Assembly: GCA_964426945.1 (NCBI GenBank)
Contig: CAYRSS010000073.1
Location: 1-17,233 of the forward strand
Source of the DNA: CAYRSS01 sp964426945
GTDB taxonomy: Bacteria > Planctomycetota > Phycisphaerae > UBA1845
Direction: 5' to 3'
Length of the DNA stretch: 17,233 nucleotides
This document shows positions 6,413 through 15,118 of this stretch, piece after piece; position 1 is the first letter of the stretch, and each line of letters opens with the position of its first letter. A program made the translations under genes and the position numbers. The notes under the pieces are model-generated. The model did no database searches and was not told the origin of the DNA. It was given only the letters and a program-made list of their open reading frames with translations.

Positions 6413-9373
6413 ATGACCTCCGCGAAGCTTCCAGCCACGCCGGCCGCCACCCGCTGGGAGCGTCTCGAGTCGCTCTTTGCGGCGGCGGTCGAGTTGCCCC
6501 ACGCCGAGCGTTCGGCGTCTCTGGCCGCCTCCTGCGGCGAGGACGCGGCCTTGGCGGCTGAGGTGCTTGCGCTGGTCGAAGCCGACAGCCGCGAGGACAC
6601 CTTCATCGTGCCGCCGGAGCCGGCCGGCGATTCGGGCCCGCGCGATCTGCTCCAGCCGGGCGACATCATTGGCGCGTACCAGATCGAGCACTTCGTCGCC
6701 GGCGGAGGGATGGGGAAGGTCTACGCCGCCAGCCGCCGAGACCAGTCGTTCGAGAAGCGCGTCGCGGTCAAGGTCATCAAGCGGGGTATGGATACGGACG
6801 AGGTGCTCCGCCGCTTCCGCCGAGAACGGCAGACGCTGGCGAACCTGGAGCATCCCCACATCGCCCGTCTCATCGACGGCGGTACGACGGCCGACGGCCG
6901 CCCCTACCTCGTGATGGAATTCGTCGAGGGGCAGCCGATCGATCAATACTGCCGTGCGCAGCGCCTGACGATCGCCCAACGACTGGTGCTGTTCCGCAAG
7001 GTGTGCTTGGCGGTGGATTATGCCCACCGCAACCTGGTGGTGCATCGCGACATCAAGCCGGCTAATTTGCTCGTGACGGCAGAGGGCGAGCCGCGGCTGC
7101 TGGATTTCGGCATCGCCAAGGTGCTCGAACCTTCGGGTGATTCGGGGGCCAGCCTGATCACGCACGAGGGGCTGCGGCGGATGACGCCGGAGTATGCGAG
7201 CCCGGAGCAGATCCGCGGCGCGGCGGTCGCGACGGCTTCAGACGTCTACTCGCTGGGCGTGGTGCTGTACGAGTTGCTCACCGGGCGAAGGCCGTACGAG
7301 GTGCCTACGGGTACGTTCGTCGAGGTGCAGCGCGTGCTGGCGGATACGCGGCCGCTGGCGCCGAGCACGGCGGTGGGGCGCGCGGACGGATCCGCCGCCG
7401 CAGAGGGTTCGACGTTGGACATCGCCGCCGAGATGCGCGAGTCCAGCCTTCGGCGTCTGCGGCGACAGCTCGCCGGCGACATCGACAACATCGTGCTGGC
7501 GGCCCTCCGCAAGGAGCCCGAGCGGCGGTATGCGTCGGCGGGGCTGCTGGCGGCGGACATTGACCGCTACCTGCGTCGCCTGCCGGTCAGCGCCCGACGG
7601 GACTCGGCCGCCTATCGCCTGAGCAAGTTCGTTTCGCGGCATCGGGCGCTGTCTGCTCTGGCGGCGGCGCTGGTGGTCACGGCCGCCGTGGGCGTGACCG
7701 GCATCTCCCTGAACGCCGCGGAGGCCCGGCGGCAGGCGGTCCGGTCGGCCCTGGCGGCGCGCAAGGCTCACCAGATCAACGCCTTCGCGGGGAGCATGTT
7801 CGCCGCCGTCCGGCCGGAGGAGCGCGGGGTTGCGGTGACGGTGCGACAGGTGCTCGACGATGCCGCGGCGCGCGTGGTGACCGACCTGGCCGATTTCCCC
7901 GATGCCCGGGCGGAGGTCGCGGCGCTGCTCGGCCGGGGCTACCGCGGCCTGGGCGACTACCGGACCGCGGAGGCACAGCTTCGTGATGCCTTGGCGCTCG
8001 CCCGCGAAGCGGCGTCGGACGACGCGGTATTGCTGGCGACGATCGAGGCAGAGCTTGCGGGCGTGCTGGCCGACATCGGGCATGTCGATGAGGCGGAGCG
8101 ATTGTTTCAGGCGGCCGTCTCCCGCGCCGCGGGAGTGAATCCCGCCGACGAAAGCGCCGCCGTCAAGCTGGCCGCCGTGTGGGAGGCACAGGCGGCCTTC
8201 GCCCAGACGCTGACGCGCTTCGATTCGGCCGAGCGCGCCCTGCGTCATGCGCAGGCGATTCACGAGCGCCTGGGCGAAGCCGGTCGAACCAGCCGGGCCC
8301 GCGTCAGCCTCGCACTCGCCGGACTGCTCACCGCGCAGGGTCACTACGCATCGGCGAACGACCTCTACGCCCAAACCGTTGAAGGGCTGCGCGAGCTCGT
8401 CGTCGAGGATGATCCGCGCCTGGCCGAGGCGTACGCGGCGTACGGCAATTTTCTCGCGGTTCACGTTGACCTCGAGCGCGGCGAGGAACTGCTGCGCCGG
8501 AGTATCGATATCCGCCGCGGGCGCCTCGGCGCGGATCATCCGGCGCTGGCCGAGAGTCTTCGCCTCCTTGGTAACGTCCGGCTGGTGCAGGGTTCGTTCG
8601 ACGAGGCCGAGGCCCTGCTCACCGAATCGGTGCAGATCGACCGCCGCACGGGGTCGGGCCATCCGGCGCTGGCCCACGCCCTCAATCGCCTCGGCGCGGT
8701 CGCGATGCACCAGTTCGACTACGGCCGGGCCACGATGCATCACCTCGAGGCGCTCGAGATGTTCCGGTCCAGCTACGGTGGCGATCATCCCGCGGTGGCG
8801 CGCACGCTGGCTGACCTGGGCATCGTCGCCATGCGGTCGCACCAGTACGAATCCGCGCTTGGCTACTTCACGGAGGCCCTGGCGATTCGCGAGCGCGTCC
8901 TCGGCCCGGATCACCCGGACCTGATCGAAAGCTGCAAATCCCTGGGGGTGATCACCGCCTATCTCGGCGACGATGAGGCGGCGGAGCGCTACCGCCGACG
9001 CGCGCTGGATCTGGCCCGGGCGAGCTATCCGCCCGAGCACCGCTTCGTCCTCGCGGCTCTCTCCCAGTGGGCGCAGGCCCTGCTGAAGGTCGAGCGCTAC
9101 GAGGAGGCTGTTCAAGCCGCCGAGCAGCGGCTCGCCGGGCTCCTCGCCGACCCGGCCGTCGAGCCTGAGGAGGTGGGACTCGCGGAGAGCCTGGTGGGCC
9201 AGTCGCTCCTGGCGGCGGGAAGGCCCTGCGAGGCAATCGGACGGCTCCAGGCGGGCATCTGCGCCGTCGAGGCCAACCCCCGGTATGCGCGGAATCTGGA
9301 CCTCATCACTCCACTGCTGGAGCAGGCCGAAAGCCAATGCGGCCCGGGCGACGCCCCTGCGACGGGGGACTGA
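6413..9373 (+). CDS. Membrane-anchored serine/threonine protein kinase with TPR C-terminus
   Basis: This 986-residue signalling protein has a leading helical segment (about 12-60, WERLESLFAAAVELP) of the kind preceding many planctomycete and acidobacterial STPKs. A complete Hanks-type kinase domain spans about 88-390: glycine loop GGGMGKVY, VAVKVIK with K120, HRDIKPANLL with D213, DFGIAK with D231, and a Ser/Thr-kinase activation loop with TPEYASPEQ. One transmembrane helix lies at about 412-433. A long extracytoplasmic TPR region, about 480-960, follows with 42-residue kinesin-light-chain-type repeats (ALGYFTEALAIRERVLGPDHP is one repeat end). All catalytic residues are present, so it should be active. 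The ligand and substrates cannot be read from sequence. It faces the same way as the liu operon but has its own candidate promoter, so a link to leucine catabolism is unsupported. Confidence 0.93.
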   Translation: MTSAKLPATPAATRWERLESLFAAAVELPHAERSASLAASCGEDAALAAEVLALVEADSREDTFIVPPEPAGDSGPRDLLQPGDIIGAYQIEHFVAGGGMGKVYAASRRDQSFEKRVAVKVIKRGMDTDEVLRRFRRERQTLANLEHPHIARLIDGGTTADGRPYLVMEFVEGQPIDQYCRAQRLTIAQRLVLFRKVCLAVDYAHRNLVVHRDIKPANLLVTAEGEPRLLDFGIAKVLEPSGDSGASLITHEGLRRMTPEYASPEQIRGAAVATASDVYSLGVVLYELLTGRRPYEVPTGTFVEVQRVLADTRPLAPSTAVGRADGSAAAEGSTLDIAAEMRESSLRRLRRQLAGDIDNIVLAALRKEPERRYASAGLLAADIDRYLRRLPVSARRDSAAYRLSKFVSRHRALSALAAALVVTAAVGVTGISLNAAEARRQAVRSALAARKAHQINAFAGSMFAAVRPEERGVAVTVRQVLDDAAARVVTDLADFPDARAEVAALLGRGYRGLGDYRTAEAQLRDALALAREAASDDAVLLATIEAELAGVLADIGHVDEAERLFQAAVSRAAGVNPADESAAVKLAAVWEAQAAFAQTLTRFDSAERALRHAQAIHERLGEAGRTSRARVSLALAGLLTAQGHYASANDLYAQTVEGLRELVVEDDPRLAEAYAAYGNFLAVHVDLERGEELLRRSIDIRRGRLGADHPALAESLRLLGNVRLVQGSFDEAEALLTESVQIDRRTGSGHPALAHALNRLGAVAMHQFDYGRATMHHLEALEMFRSSYGGDHPAVARTLADLGIVAMRSHQYESALGYFTEALAIRERVLGPDHPDLIESCKSLGVITAYLGDDEAAERYRRRALDLARASYPPEHRFVLAALSQWAQALLKVERYEEAVQAAEQRLAGLLADPAVEPEEVGLAESLVGQSLLAAGRPCEAIGRLQAGICAVEANPRYARNLDLITPLLEQAESQCGPGDAPATGD

Positions 9374-9576
9374 CCCGGCCGCATCGCCAGCCATCTCTTC
9401 AGCCCGTGCAAAGCGGGACTGAACACACCGAGGGCCTTCCTGAGAAACGTCCGCCTCGCGTGTCGGCCCGGTCGGGGTTTTCCTGCCTAACGGGGGGAAC
9501 GGGTTCGCCTGCCGTCGCGCCGGTTGCGCGTCGGGCGGGCGGCCGGACTGATGCTGACGCGAACAGGACTTCTCCG

Positions 9577-12500
9577 ATGGAATCACGCTTCTGTCTGTTT
9601 GATCGTTGCAGCCGGCGGTGGTGGTCGGCCTGCTGCATTCTTCTCGTGCTGGCGCCGACAGTAGCGACGCCGACCCAGGCCGAACCGATCGCCTGCGTGC
9701 CGGGGACGATTCCCCACGGCGACGCCGACGGGCGCGGCGACGTGGCGCTGACGGACTACCGCCGGCTCGCCGAGTGCCTGAACGGCCCTGACCTGTCGCC
9801 CCCGGTGGCGGTTCCCGGCTGCCTGGTCACGATGGACTTCGACGGGGACGGCGACGTGGATCTCGCCGACACGGCGGCGTTCCAGCGCGCGTTCACCGGC
9901 GACTGCGTCGGCCTCGCCGACTGTCCGGCGGGTATGCACCTCGTGCACGAGAGCGGCCAGCTCGGCCGCATCGAAGGCGACGTGCTCGACGAACTGCCGC
10001 ACAACCCGGCGGAATACACCTGCGTCAGCGACGAGACCTGTGCGGGCGTGGACTGCGGCCCCAACGGCCTCTGCCGCGTCATCAACGGCGTGGCGGCGTG
10101 CGGCTGCGACCAGGGTTACGCGGGGGAGGACTGCTCGCAGTGTGCGGTCGGCTATCAGCCGGATCGCGTTGATCCGAGCGTTTGCGTTCTGGGTAACGAA
10201 TGCCGCAACCGCCTCTGCTCGGGGCAGGGCAACTGCGTGGATACCGGCGTCGAGATCCTCTGTGACTGCGACGACGGCGCGTCGGGGCTGTTCTGTGAGG
10301 AGGGGCTGGGCCAGAACGACCCGATGACGCTGCGTCCACCGACGCGCGTGTTCGTGGGCGGCACCGACACCTCGCTGGAGCGCGGCGAGCAGCGCCTGCT
10401 CGTGGCTACCCTGGGTGGCGGTGGGCTCATTGACGATGAGCTGAACTGGACCCTCGAAGGACCCGGCCGGCTCGAGCCGCGCACCGGCCAGCTCGTGACC
10501 TACTTCGCCCCCGAGGACGAAGCGGGTGACGAGGAACTGCTGCTGATGCCGAAGATTACGGTCTGCTCGGGCGGCTTCCCGGACTACTGCGCCACGCGGT
10601 ATCTCACCATCACCAAGCCGGGCGGCATCAAGATCACCGGCCAGTCGCACGCGCTGTTCAAGCCCGTCGACACCATGATGATCTCGTTCATGAAGCTCCG
10701 CTGCGTCGGCGGCGCAGTTCTCGGCATCAGTCTGTTCGGCAAGCCGGTGCACCTGCGCGGCTATGGCAACCTGAGCGGCGCGCCGACCAGCAACGCCGAA
10801 TACTGCGAAGAATGCGGCGACACGTTCGATGTTTCGGACCACGTCGATGGCATTCCGCTGCCGCCGCCGAAACAGGTTCAGCCTAATTCGCCGTTCCGCA
10901 TCGGCAGCAACACCAAGGCCATCGCCGCCGCGGTGATGCGCAAGGCGGTCAAGGACATCGCCTTCGGCAACCCCGCCACGACCGATGACGCCGTCGAGAC
11001 GGCGCTGCTCTGCGACGCGGGGCTCGACCTGGTTCCCGCATCGGTTCGCGCGGTGATGTGCGGCGCGACCCCGCCGCCGACCCCGATGATTGACGATGAC
11101 AACTTCGACGACGACCCTGTCGCCTGCGCCGACCTGACCCAGAGCGCGGACTCCCGCTGGCAGCAGGTCACCATCGGTCACCTGCTCGGCCACCGCTCGG
11201 GGCTCAAGCGCAGCGTGCCGGACGTGATGTCGCTGACGCTGCCGAACCTGGCGGTCATCCGCGGCTACACGTCGCAGAGCGACTGGAACGCCGACGAGAC
11301 GGCGCTCGAGTCGGAGTTCGACTTCCCCAGCGGGCCATTCACGTTCGAGTTTCCCGGATACGGTTACGCTGATTCGCGGTACTTCGTGCAGCGGCCCGGC
11401 ATCTGGGAGAGCGTGCTCGCCCGGCTGGGCATCTGTCTGTCATTCAACCCCGGTGACGCCCCGCCCGCCACGGACAATAACGGCAACGCCTATGACTCGT
11501 ACTCGAACACGGCGTTCAGCATCGTCGGCGGCATCGCCGAATGGGTCTCGGGCGAAGCGTTTTCCGGCCGGACCGGCAAGCCCGGGCTGCACAGCGGCTC
11601 GCTGCTCGAGTCGTTCCTGGCCGACGATCTCGACTTCCCCGTGCCGACACAACTGACCGACGAGGGCATTTTCTACAGCCAGGATATTCTCCGCCTGCGC
11701 GACCCGAACGAGCCGATTTACCGCGTGTGGTCGTCCTCGGCCCAGACCTACTACCCCACGACACGCGACCTCAAGCGGCCTTACTGCGAGTGGGATGCGG
11801 AGGAAGAGATCTGCGACTTCACCGCCTACACCACGCTGGATACCAATCGCCTCGACTGGGACTTCGCGGACGAACTCACCCTCATCCCCTGGAGCGGCGG
11901 CACGGGCGACGGGCCGCCCAGCGCGGGCGCGTTCTCCGTCGAGGCCGAGGCGATGCTGCGCTTCATGGCCCGCTACTACACCGGCGGGAGCGGATCGAAC
12001 CCGCTCTACGGCGAGACGCGATGCCCCGACGGCAAGTGCGTGTGGACCATCGGCAGCGGCCACAACGGCGCCCGCGACGGCTGCTGGTCGGAAGTGCGCC
12101 AGCTTGCCGGCCCGCCGCGGTCGGGGGACGACTGCGACGCCAGCGGCGGTTGCGGCACCTACATCGCCTGCGCCGACACCCCCCAGGCTCACGAGAAGCA
12201 GATGTTCTGTCGCGGCGGCGACTGCCGCACCTACAACGAGTACAGGATCCCCCCGATCGACGGCTGCACCGGGCTGCCCTCGGAGGACTTCGCCAACCTC
12301 GAGTGCCGCACCTGCATCGCCCCGGTCGGTGTCGACGTGTTCGTCGCCCTGAACCAGCGCGACGACAAGAAGTGCAAGGACGCCCAGGCCCTCGGCGAGA
12401 ATCACCCCGACTACTACTCCTGCGCCGACGCCTACCGCACGCTCACGAGCTTCATCTTCCACGGCCTCTGCCAGATCCAGTTCCCGCCGAACCCGTACGT

Positions 12501-13539
12501 GCTGTGGCCCACGGTCTTCAAGGACGGCGGATCGGGGATGAACCCCGGCGTGCAGTTCTCCGGCGGGCGCAGCACCGACGGCCCCGGCCTGCCCCCCGGC
12601 GATGACCTGCGCGGGGCCAATCCGGCGTGCTGCGGCAATGGCCAGCGCGATCCGGGCGAGGAATGCGACGGCGACCTCTTCGGCGGGATGAGTTGCGGCA
12701 GCTTCGGCTTCGAGATGGGCAACCTGAGCTGCAACAACTGCTTCATCGACACGCAGTTCTGCTCGGGCGGCGTCAGCACGCTGCCCCCGGCCAGCTACGC
12801 CGCCTGCGGGTACGCCATCGATCCCGAGGACGAGGGCCTCCACTGCGACGGTCCGGCCGGCTGCCCGCAAGCCTGGGGAGATTGCGTCGGCGGCCCCTGC
12901 GCCCGCACCAACCCCAACGACTTCGACGTCGCCCTGTTCGATCCGTTTAACCAGGTCGGCCGCTTCCATCCGGACGGCAACTTCCGCGACCAGTACGGCA
13001 ACCTCTACTACTGCGACGACGGCGCCGGACACGGCGAGATGACCTGCGTCGACCAGAACGGCTGGGGCGTCTGCAAACAGGTCTCCGGCGGTGGCGGCGC
13101 GCTGACCACGAAGATCGGCGCCCAGTGCGACAGCGACGACGACTGCCTGGACGCCGAGCCGGGACTCACCTGCTGGGGCGACGAATTCCCCGGCGCCACC
13201 GGCTTCTGCTGGGACCAGCAGGACGGCCCGCCCGACTGGCAGTGCGTCGAGGGCACCTGCGGCATGTCGCCCGGCTATGACGACGACGAGATGTACTGCG
13301 AACACTTCTCGCTGAGTGGCGTGGCGAGCTGCCAGCCGTGGTACGCCTGCAACGCCATCCTCGCCCGCGTCTGCGCCGGTCAGAACGTGATCTGCGAAGA
13401 AAACGCCGACCCCGCCTGCACCGACGACGACTGCTGCGGCGCCATCTGCCAGACCAACGCCGACTGCTCACCCGCCTACGGCTGGCCGGCCGGCTACACC
13501 TGCGCCAACACGCCGCAAGGCGCGAGGTGTGTGCCGTAG
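9577..13539 (+). CDS. Large secreted chimera: dockerin-like/EGF-like/serine hydrolase (beta-lactamase fold)/Cys-rich tail
   Basis: This 1320-residue protein has, in order: a signal peptide (hydrophobic CCILLVLAPTVA, cleavage near residue 33-36); a degenerate dockerin-like EF-hand pair (about 45-112; GDADGRGDV at 48-56 and DFDGDGDVDLAD around 87-98); and an EGF-like Cys region (about 155-240). A serine-hydrolase domain of the class C beta-lactamase/PBP4*/esterase type covers about 365-880. Its motifs are SNTK (S444, K447), HLLGHRSGL, YSN (Y642-N644) and GHNGA (H829-G831). A Cys-rich tail follows with CGNGxxDPGEECDGD near 1018-1062, like DUF4215/myxobacterial Cys-rich repeats, then more Cys-dense segments to the end. 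The active-site order is correct but the spacing is stretched by insertions. The start ATG 9577 has AGGA at 9565-9568; the frame runs upstream to 9337 without a signal peptide. Substrate is unknown. Confidence 0.85.
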   Translation: MESRFCLFDRCSRRWWSACCILLVLAPTVATPTQAEPIACVPGTIPHGDADGRGDVALTDYRRLAECLNGPDLSPPVAVPGCLVTMDFDGDGDVDLADTAAFQRAFTGDCVGLADCPAGMHLVHESGQLGRIEGDVLDELPHNPAEYTCVSDETCAGVDCGPNGLCRVINGVAACGCDQGYAGEDCSQCAVGYQPDRVDPSVCVLGNECRNRLCSGQGNCVDTGVEILCDCDDGASGLFCEEGLGQNDPMTLRPPTRVFVGGTDTSLERGEQRLLVATLGGGGLIDDELNWTLEGPGRLEPRTGQLVTYFAPEDEAGDEELLLMPKITVCSGGFPDYCATRYLTITKPGGIKITGQSHALFKPVDTMMISFMKLRCVGGAVLGISLFGKPVHLRGYGNLSGAPTSNAEYCEECGDTFDVSDHVDGIPLPPPKQVQPNSPFRIGSNTKAIAAAVMRKAVKDIAFGNPATTDDAVETALLCDAGLDLVPASVRAVMCGATPPPTPMIDDDNFDDDPVACADLTQSADSRWQQVTIGHLLGHRSGLKRSVPDVMSLTLPNLAVIRGYTSQSDWNADETALESEFDFPSGPFTFEFPGYGYADSRYFVQRPGIWESVLARLGICLSFNPGDAPPATDNNGNAYDSYSNTAFSIVGGIAEWVSGEAFSGRTGKPGLHSGSLLESFLADDLDFPVPTQLTDEGIFYSQDILRLRDPNEPIYRVWSSSAQTYYPTTRDLKRPYCEWDAEEEICDFTAYTTLDTNRLDWDFADELTLIPWSGGTGDGPPSAGAFSVEAEAMLRFMARYYTGGSGSNPLYGETRCPDGKCVWTIGSGHNGARDGCWSEVRQLAGPPRSGDDCDASGGCGTYIACADTPQAHEKQMFCRGGDCRTYNEYRIPPIDGCTGLPSEDFANLECRTCIAPVGVDVFVALNQRDDKKCKDAQALGENHPDYYSCADAYRTLTSFIFHGLCQIQFPPNPYVLWPTVFKDGGSGMNPGVQFSGGRSTDGPGLPPGDDLRGANPACCGNGQRDPGEECDGDLFGGMSCGSFGFEMGNLSCNNCFIDTQFCSGGVSTLPPASYAACGYAIDPEDEGLHCDGPAGCPQAWGDCVGGPCARTNPNDFDVALFDPFNQVGRFHPDGNFRDQYGNLYYCDDGAGHGEMTCVDQNGWGVCKQVSGGGGALTTKIGAQCDSDDDCLDAEPGLTCWGDEFPGATGFCWDQQDGPPDWQCVEGTCGMSPGYDDDEMYCEHFSLSGVASCQPWYACNAILARVCAGQNVICEENADPACTDDDCCGAICQTNADCSPAYGWPAGYTCANTPQGARCVP

Positions 13540-13544
13540 GAAAA

Positions 13545-13592
13545 GCCGAAACGCCGAAACGTCAAAAAGTCGAAACGCGGAAACGCGGAAAG
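13545..13592 (+). repeat. 8-bp imperfect tandem repeat array, six units
   Basis: Six consecutive octamers are related to GCCGAAAC: two exact copies (13545-13552 and 13553-13560), then GTCAAAAA, GTCGAAAC, GCGGAAAC and GCGGAAAG. The array begins 5 bases after the stop of the secreted hydrolase gene and runs into the terminator-like hairpin. The unit is not a multiple of three and lies outside the reading frame. It could be a simple polymerase-slippage repeat. Confidence 0.8.
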
Positions 13593-13595
13593 CAG

Positions 13596-13636
13596 ACGGC
13601 CCGGGATCACCTTAAGGCGGTTCCGGGCCGTGCTTT
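13596..13636 (+). terminator. Terminator-like hairpin between convergent genes
   Basis: ACGGCCCGG (13596-13604) pairs with CCGGGCCGT (13623-13631); a further A-T pair is possible with one bulge. The loop of about 18 bases itself contains the palindrome CCTTAAGG (13610-13617). A short T-run (13634-13636) follows on the plus strand. It sits between the plus-strand hydrolase gene and the minus-strand SpoIID gene, where termination is expected. The T-run is weak, so Rho-independent termination is plausible, not certain. Confidence 0.55.
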
Positions 13637-13669
13637 GATCGGCACGCTATTGGAGCATTCCACATTGCC

Positions 13670-13701
13670 CCCCTCCCTTGCAGGGAGGGGTTGGGGGAGG
13701 G
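13670..13701 (+). repeat. 9-bp perfect hairpin overlapping a G-quadruplex motif (REP-like)
   Basis: CCCCTCCCT (13670-13678) and AGGGAGGGG (13682-13690) form a perfect 9-bp inverted repeat with a 3-base loop. The right arm continues into GGGAGGGGTTGGGGGAGGG (13683-13701), four G-runs of at least three separated by loops of 1-2 bases, a textbook G-quadruplex pattern. Hairpin and quadruplex use the same bases and are mutually exclusive. Extragenic elements with this CCCTCCC...GGGAGGG look are common in GC-rich bacteria; a copy count is needed to call it a repeat family. Confidence 0.6.
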
Positions 13702-13780
13702 TGGAGGACGGAACAGACGACCATCGCGACGGGACTGGCAAGGCGACCGACAGCGAATGGGGGAACGAGCGGCGCGCCGC

Positions 13781-15082
13781 TCAATACGCCCGCGTCAGGC
13801 GCATGCCGGGGTAGTAGTGGGCGAGGATCTCCCCCGCGTGGCGACCCGCTCGCGCCTGGCCTTCCATGCCCCATTGGCACAGGCCCAGGCCGTGGCCGAA
13901 GCCGCGGCCGTTTTCGAAGAGGACCGTCGAGCCCTTCATCCGCAGGTCGAACATGGTGCTCTTGAGCTGTCGGCCGCGGCTGTCGACGGCCAGGCGGAAG
14001 TTCTCGGCGGACAGCTCGTGCGTCCGGCCGCCGGTGCCCAGCAGGCGGATGCGCGAGGGGCGTCCGCCGGCGGCGGTCGCGGCGACCTCGACGCCCATCA
14101 GCGGACAGATTCCACCTATCTCGCTGTATCGCCCGACCAGCCGCTGCTGCAACTCGGGCAGGCTGAGCGTCACCGTGTCCCAGCGATAGCTCGACGCCGG
14201 GGCGATGTCGCACCACGTGCACACCACGCCGCCGGCCAGCGGCGGCACGTCGCTCGCCTTGCCGAAGATCGAGCCCGACTGCGAGATGCCCCCGCATACC
14301 GAGCTGTAGTAGGTCGGGAACAGCCGGGCGCGGCCGTTGTCGTCCCAGGTGCAGACGATGCCGCGGGTGAACTCGGCCGCGTCGCGACCTCGCCGGCCGG
14401 GCGAGTCTTCGCGATAGCCGGTGTAGACTTGCGAACCCTCGCCCGCGGAGACATCCCACGCCGCCCCGGAAGACTCCGCCTCGAGCATGCCGTACAGCGC
14501 GTACGTCCGCGCGGCTACCGCCTGCGCCCGGTAGGCCTCGGTCGAGAATCGCGGCACGACCTCCGACGCGACCACGGAGCCGACGTAACTCTCTACGTCT
14601 ACGAGATTCAGCACGAGAAGCCCGGCGGAACTGTTGGCCCGCACCACCAGCGTTCCCGGGTAGATCCGCGGCAGCGCCCACTGCCCGTCGCGCGGCAGCG
14701 CGACCTGCACCGCGCCGCCGGGCGAGGCAACGTGGAGCAGGGCCGTGCCGAGGTCGGCCTCGCCCACCGTCAGGCGGCCACCCGGTGCGGCGGCGATTTC
14801 GTACCATAATTCGTCGGTGATCTCGGCCAGGGACTCGCCGGTGGCGCCGTCGGTCAGTCGGACGCCGCCCGCCGCGCGGAAGCGCAGCCGTTCCGCATCG
14901 CCGGCGACGCGGACGCGGATATCTCGGATGGCGAGGTTGACCGCGGGAACTGCCGGGGGCGGCGCGGACGCGGCGTCGCATCCGGCCAGGGCCGCAAGCG
15001 GGGCGAGCAACAGCAGGAGGCCCGTCGCGGCGCGTCGCGGGGCGCGCGGCCCGGAGCGCCGGCGGGGGCGAGGGGTACTCAT
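13781..15082 (-). CDS. SpoIID/LytB-family lipoprotein (probable lytic transglycosylase-related)
   Basis: This 433-residue protein has an Arg-rich N-terminus, a hydrophobic stretch (about 20-33) and lipobox LAGC with the lipidated Cys at 35, so it is probably exported and membrane-anchored. From about 150 it shows the SpoIID/LytB domain: NLVDVESYVGSVVASEV, where the Glu matches the catalytic region, then YRAQAVAARTYALY, and near the C-terminus FGHGLGLCQWGMEGQA with HYYPGM. In Bacillus, SpoIID cleaves stem-less glycan strands during engulfment. Non-sporulating bacteria carry homologues of unclear role in cell-wall remodelling. The start ATG (complement of 15080-15082) gives a coherent signal peptide, with no strong Shine-Dalgarno. 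It lies 36 bases downstream of the TPR/alpha-CTD gene on the same strand, so the two are probably co-transcribed. Confidence 0.88.
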   Translation of the reverse strand: MSTPRPRRRSGPRAPRRAATGLLLLLAPLAALAGCDAASAPPPAVPAVNLAIRDIRVRVAGDAERLRFRAAGGVRLTDGATGESLAEITDELWYEIAAAPGGRLTVGEADLGTALLHVASPGGAVQVALPRDGQWALPRIYPGTLVVRANSSAGLLVLNLVDVESYVGSVVASEVVPRFSTEAYRAQAVAARTYALYGMLEAESSGAAWDVSAGEGSQVYTGYREDSPGRRGRDAAEFTRGIVCTWDDNGRARLFPTYYSSVCGGISQSGSIFGKASDVPPLAGGVVCTWCDIAPASSYRWDTVTLSLPELQQRLVGRYSEIGGICPLMGVEVAATAAGGRPSRIRLLGTGGRTHELSAENFRLAVDSRGRQLKSTMFDLRMKGSTVLFENGRGFGHGLGLCQWGMEGQARAGRHAGEILAHYYPGMRLTRAY

Positions 15083-15118
15083 GTTGTCCGGGCCGGTCGC
15101 GATGCGCGGCGCGCCCGG

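Noticed and set aside
9461..9482. A possible terminator (CCCG-GT-CGGG plus TTTT) after the kinase gene
   Set aside because: The stem is only three to four pairs with a two-base loop if fully paired, so it is too weak to call.
9337..9576. An 80-codon upstream extension of the secreted hydrolase frame
   Set aside because: It overlaps the kinase 3' end and would bury the signal peptide; ATG 9577 has a good AGGA site.
7238..9586. A 782-codon open frame on the minus strand opposite the kinase
   Set aside because: It is a shadow of high-GC third-position bias: low-complexity Arg/Gly/Ala-rich sequence with no domain, opposite a clearly real gene.
11440..13305. A 621-codon minus-strand open frame opposite the secreted hydrolase
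   Set aside because: Its Val/Ala/Gly-rich composition mirrors the complementary strand; it has no motif, signal peptide or start context.
13545..13592. The octamer array as a CRISPR
   Set aside because: The units are 8 bases with no spacers.
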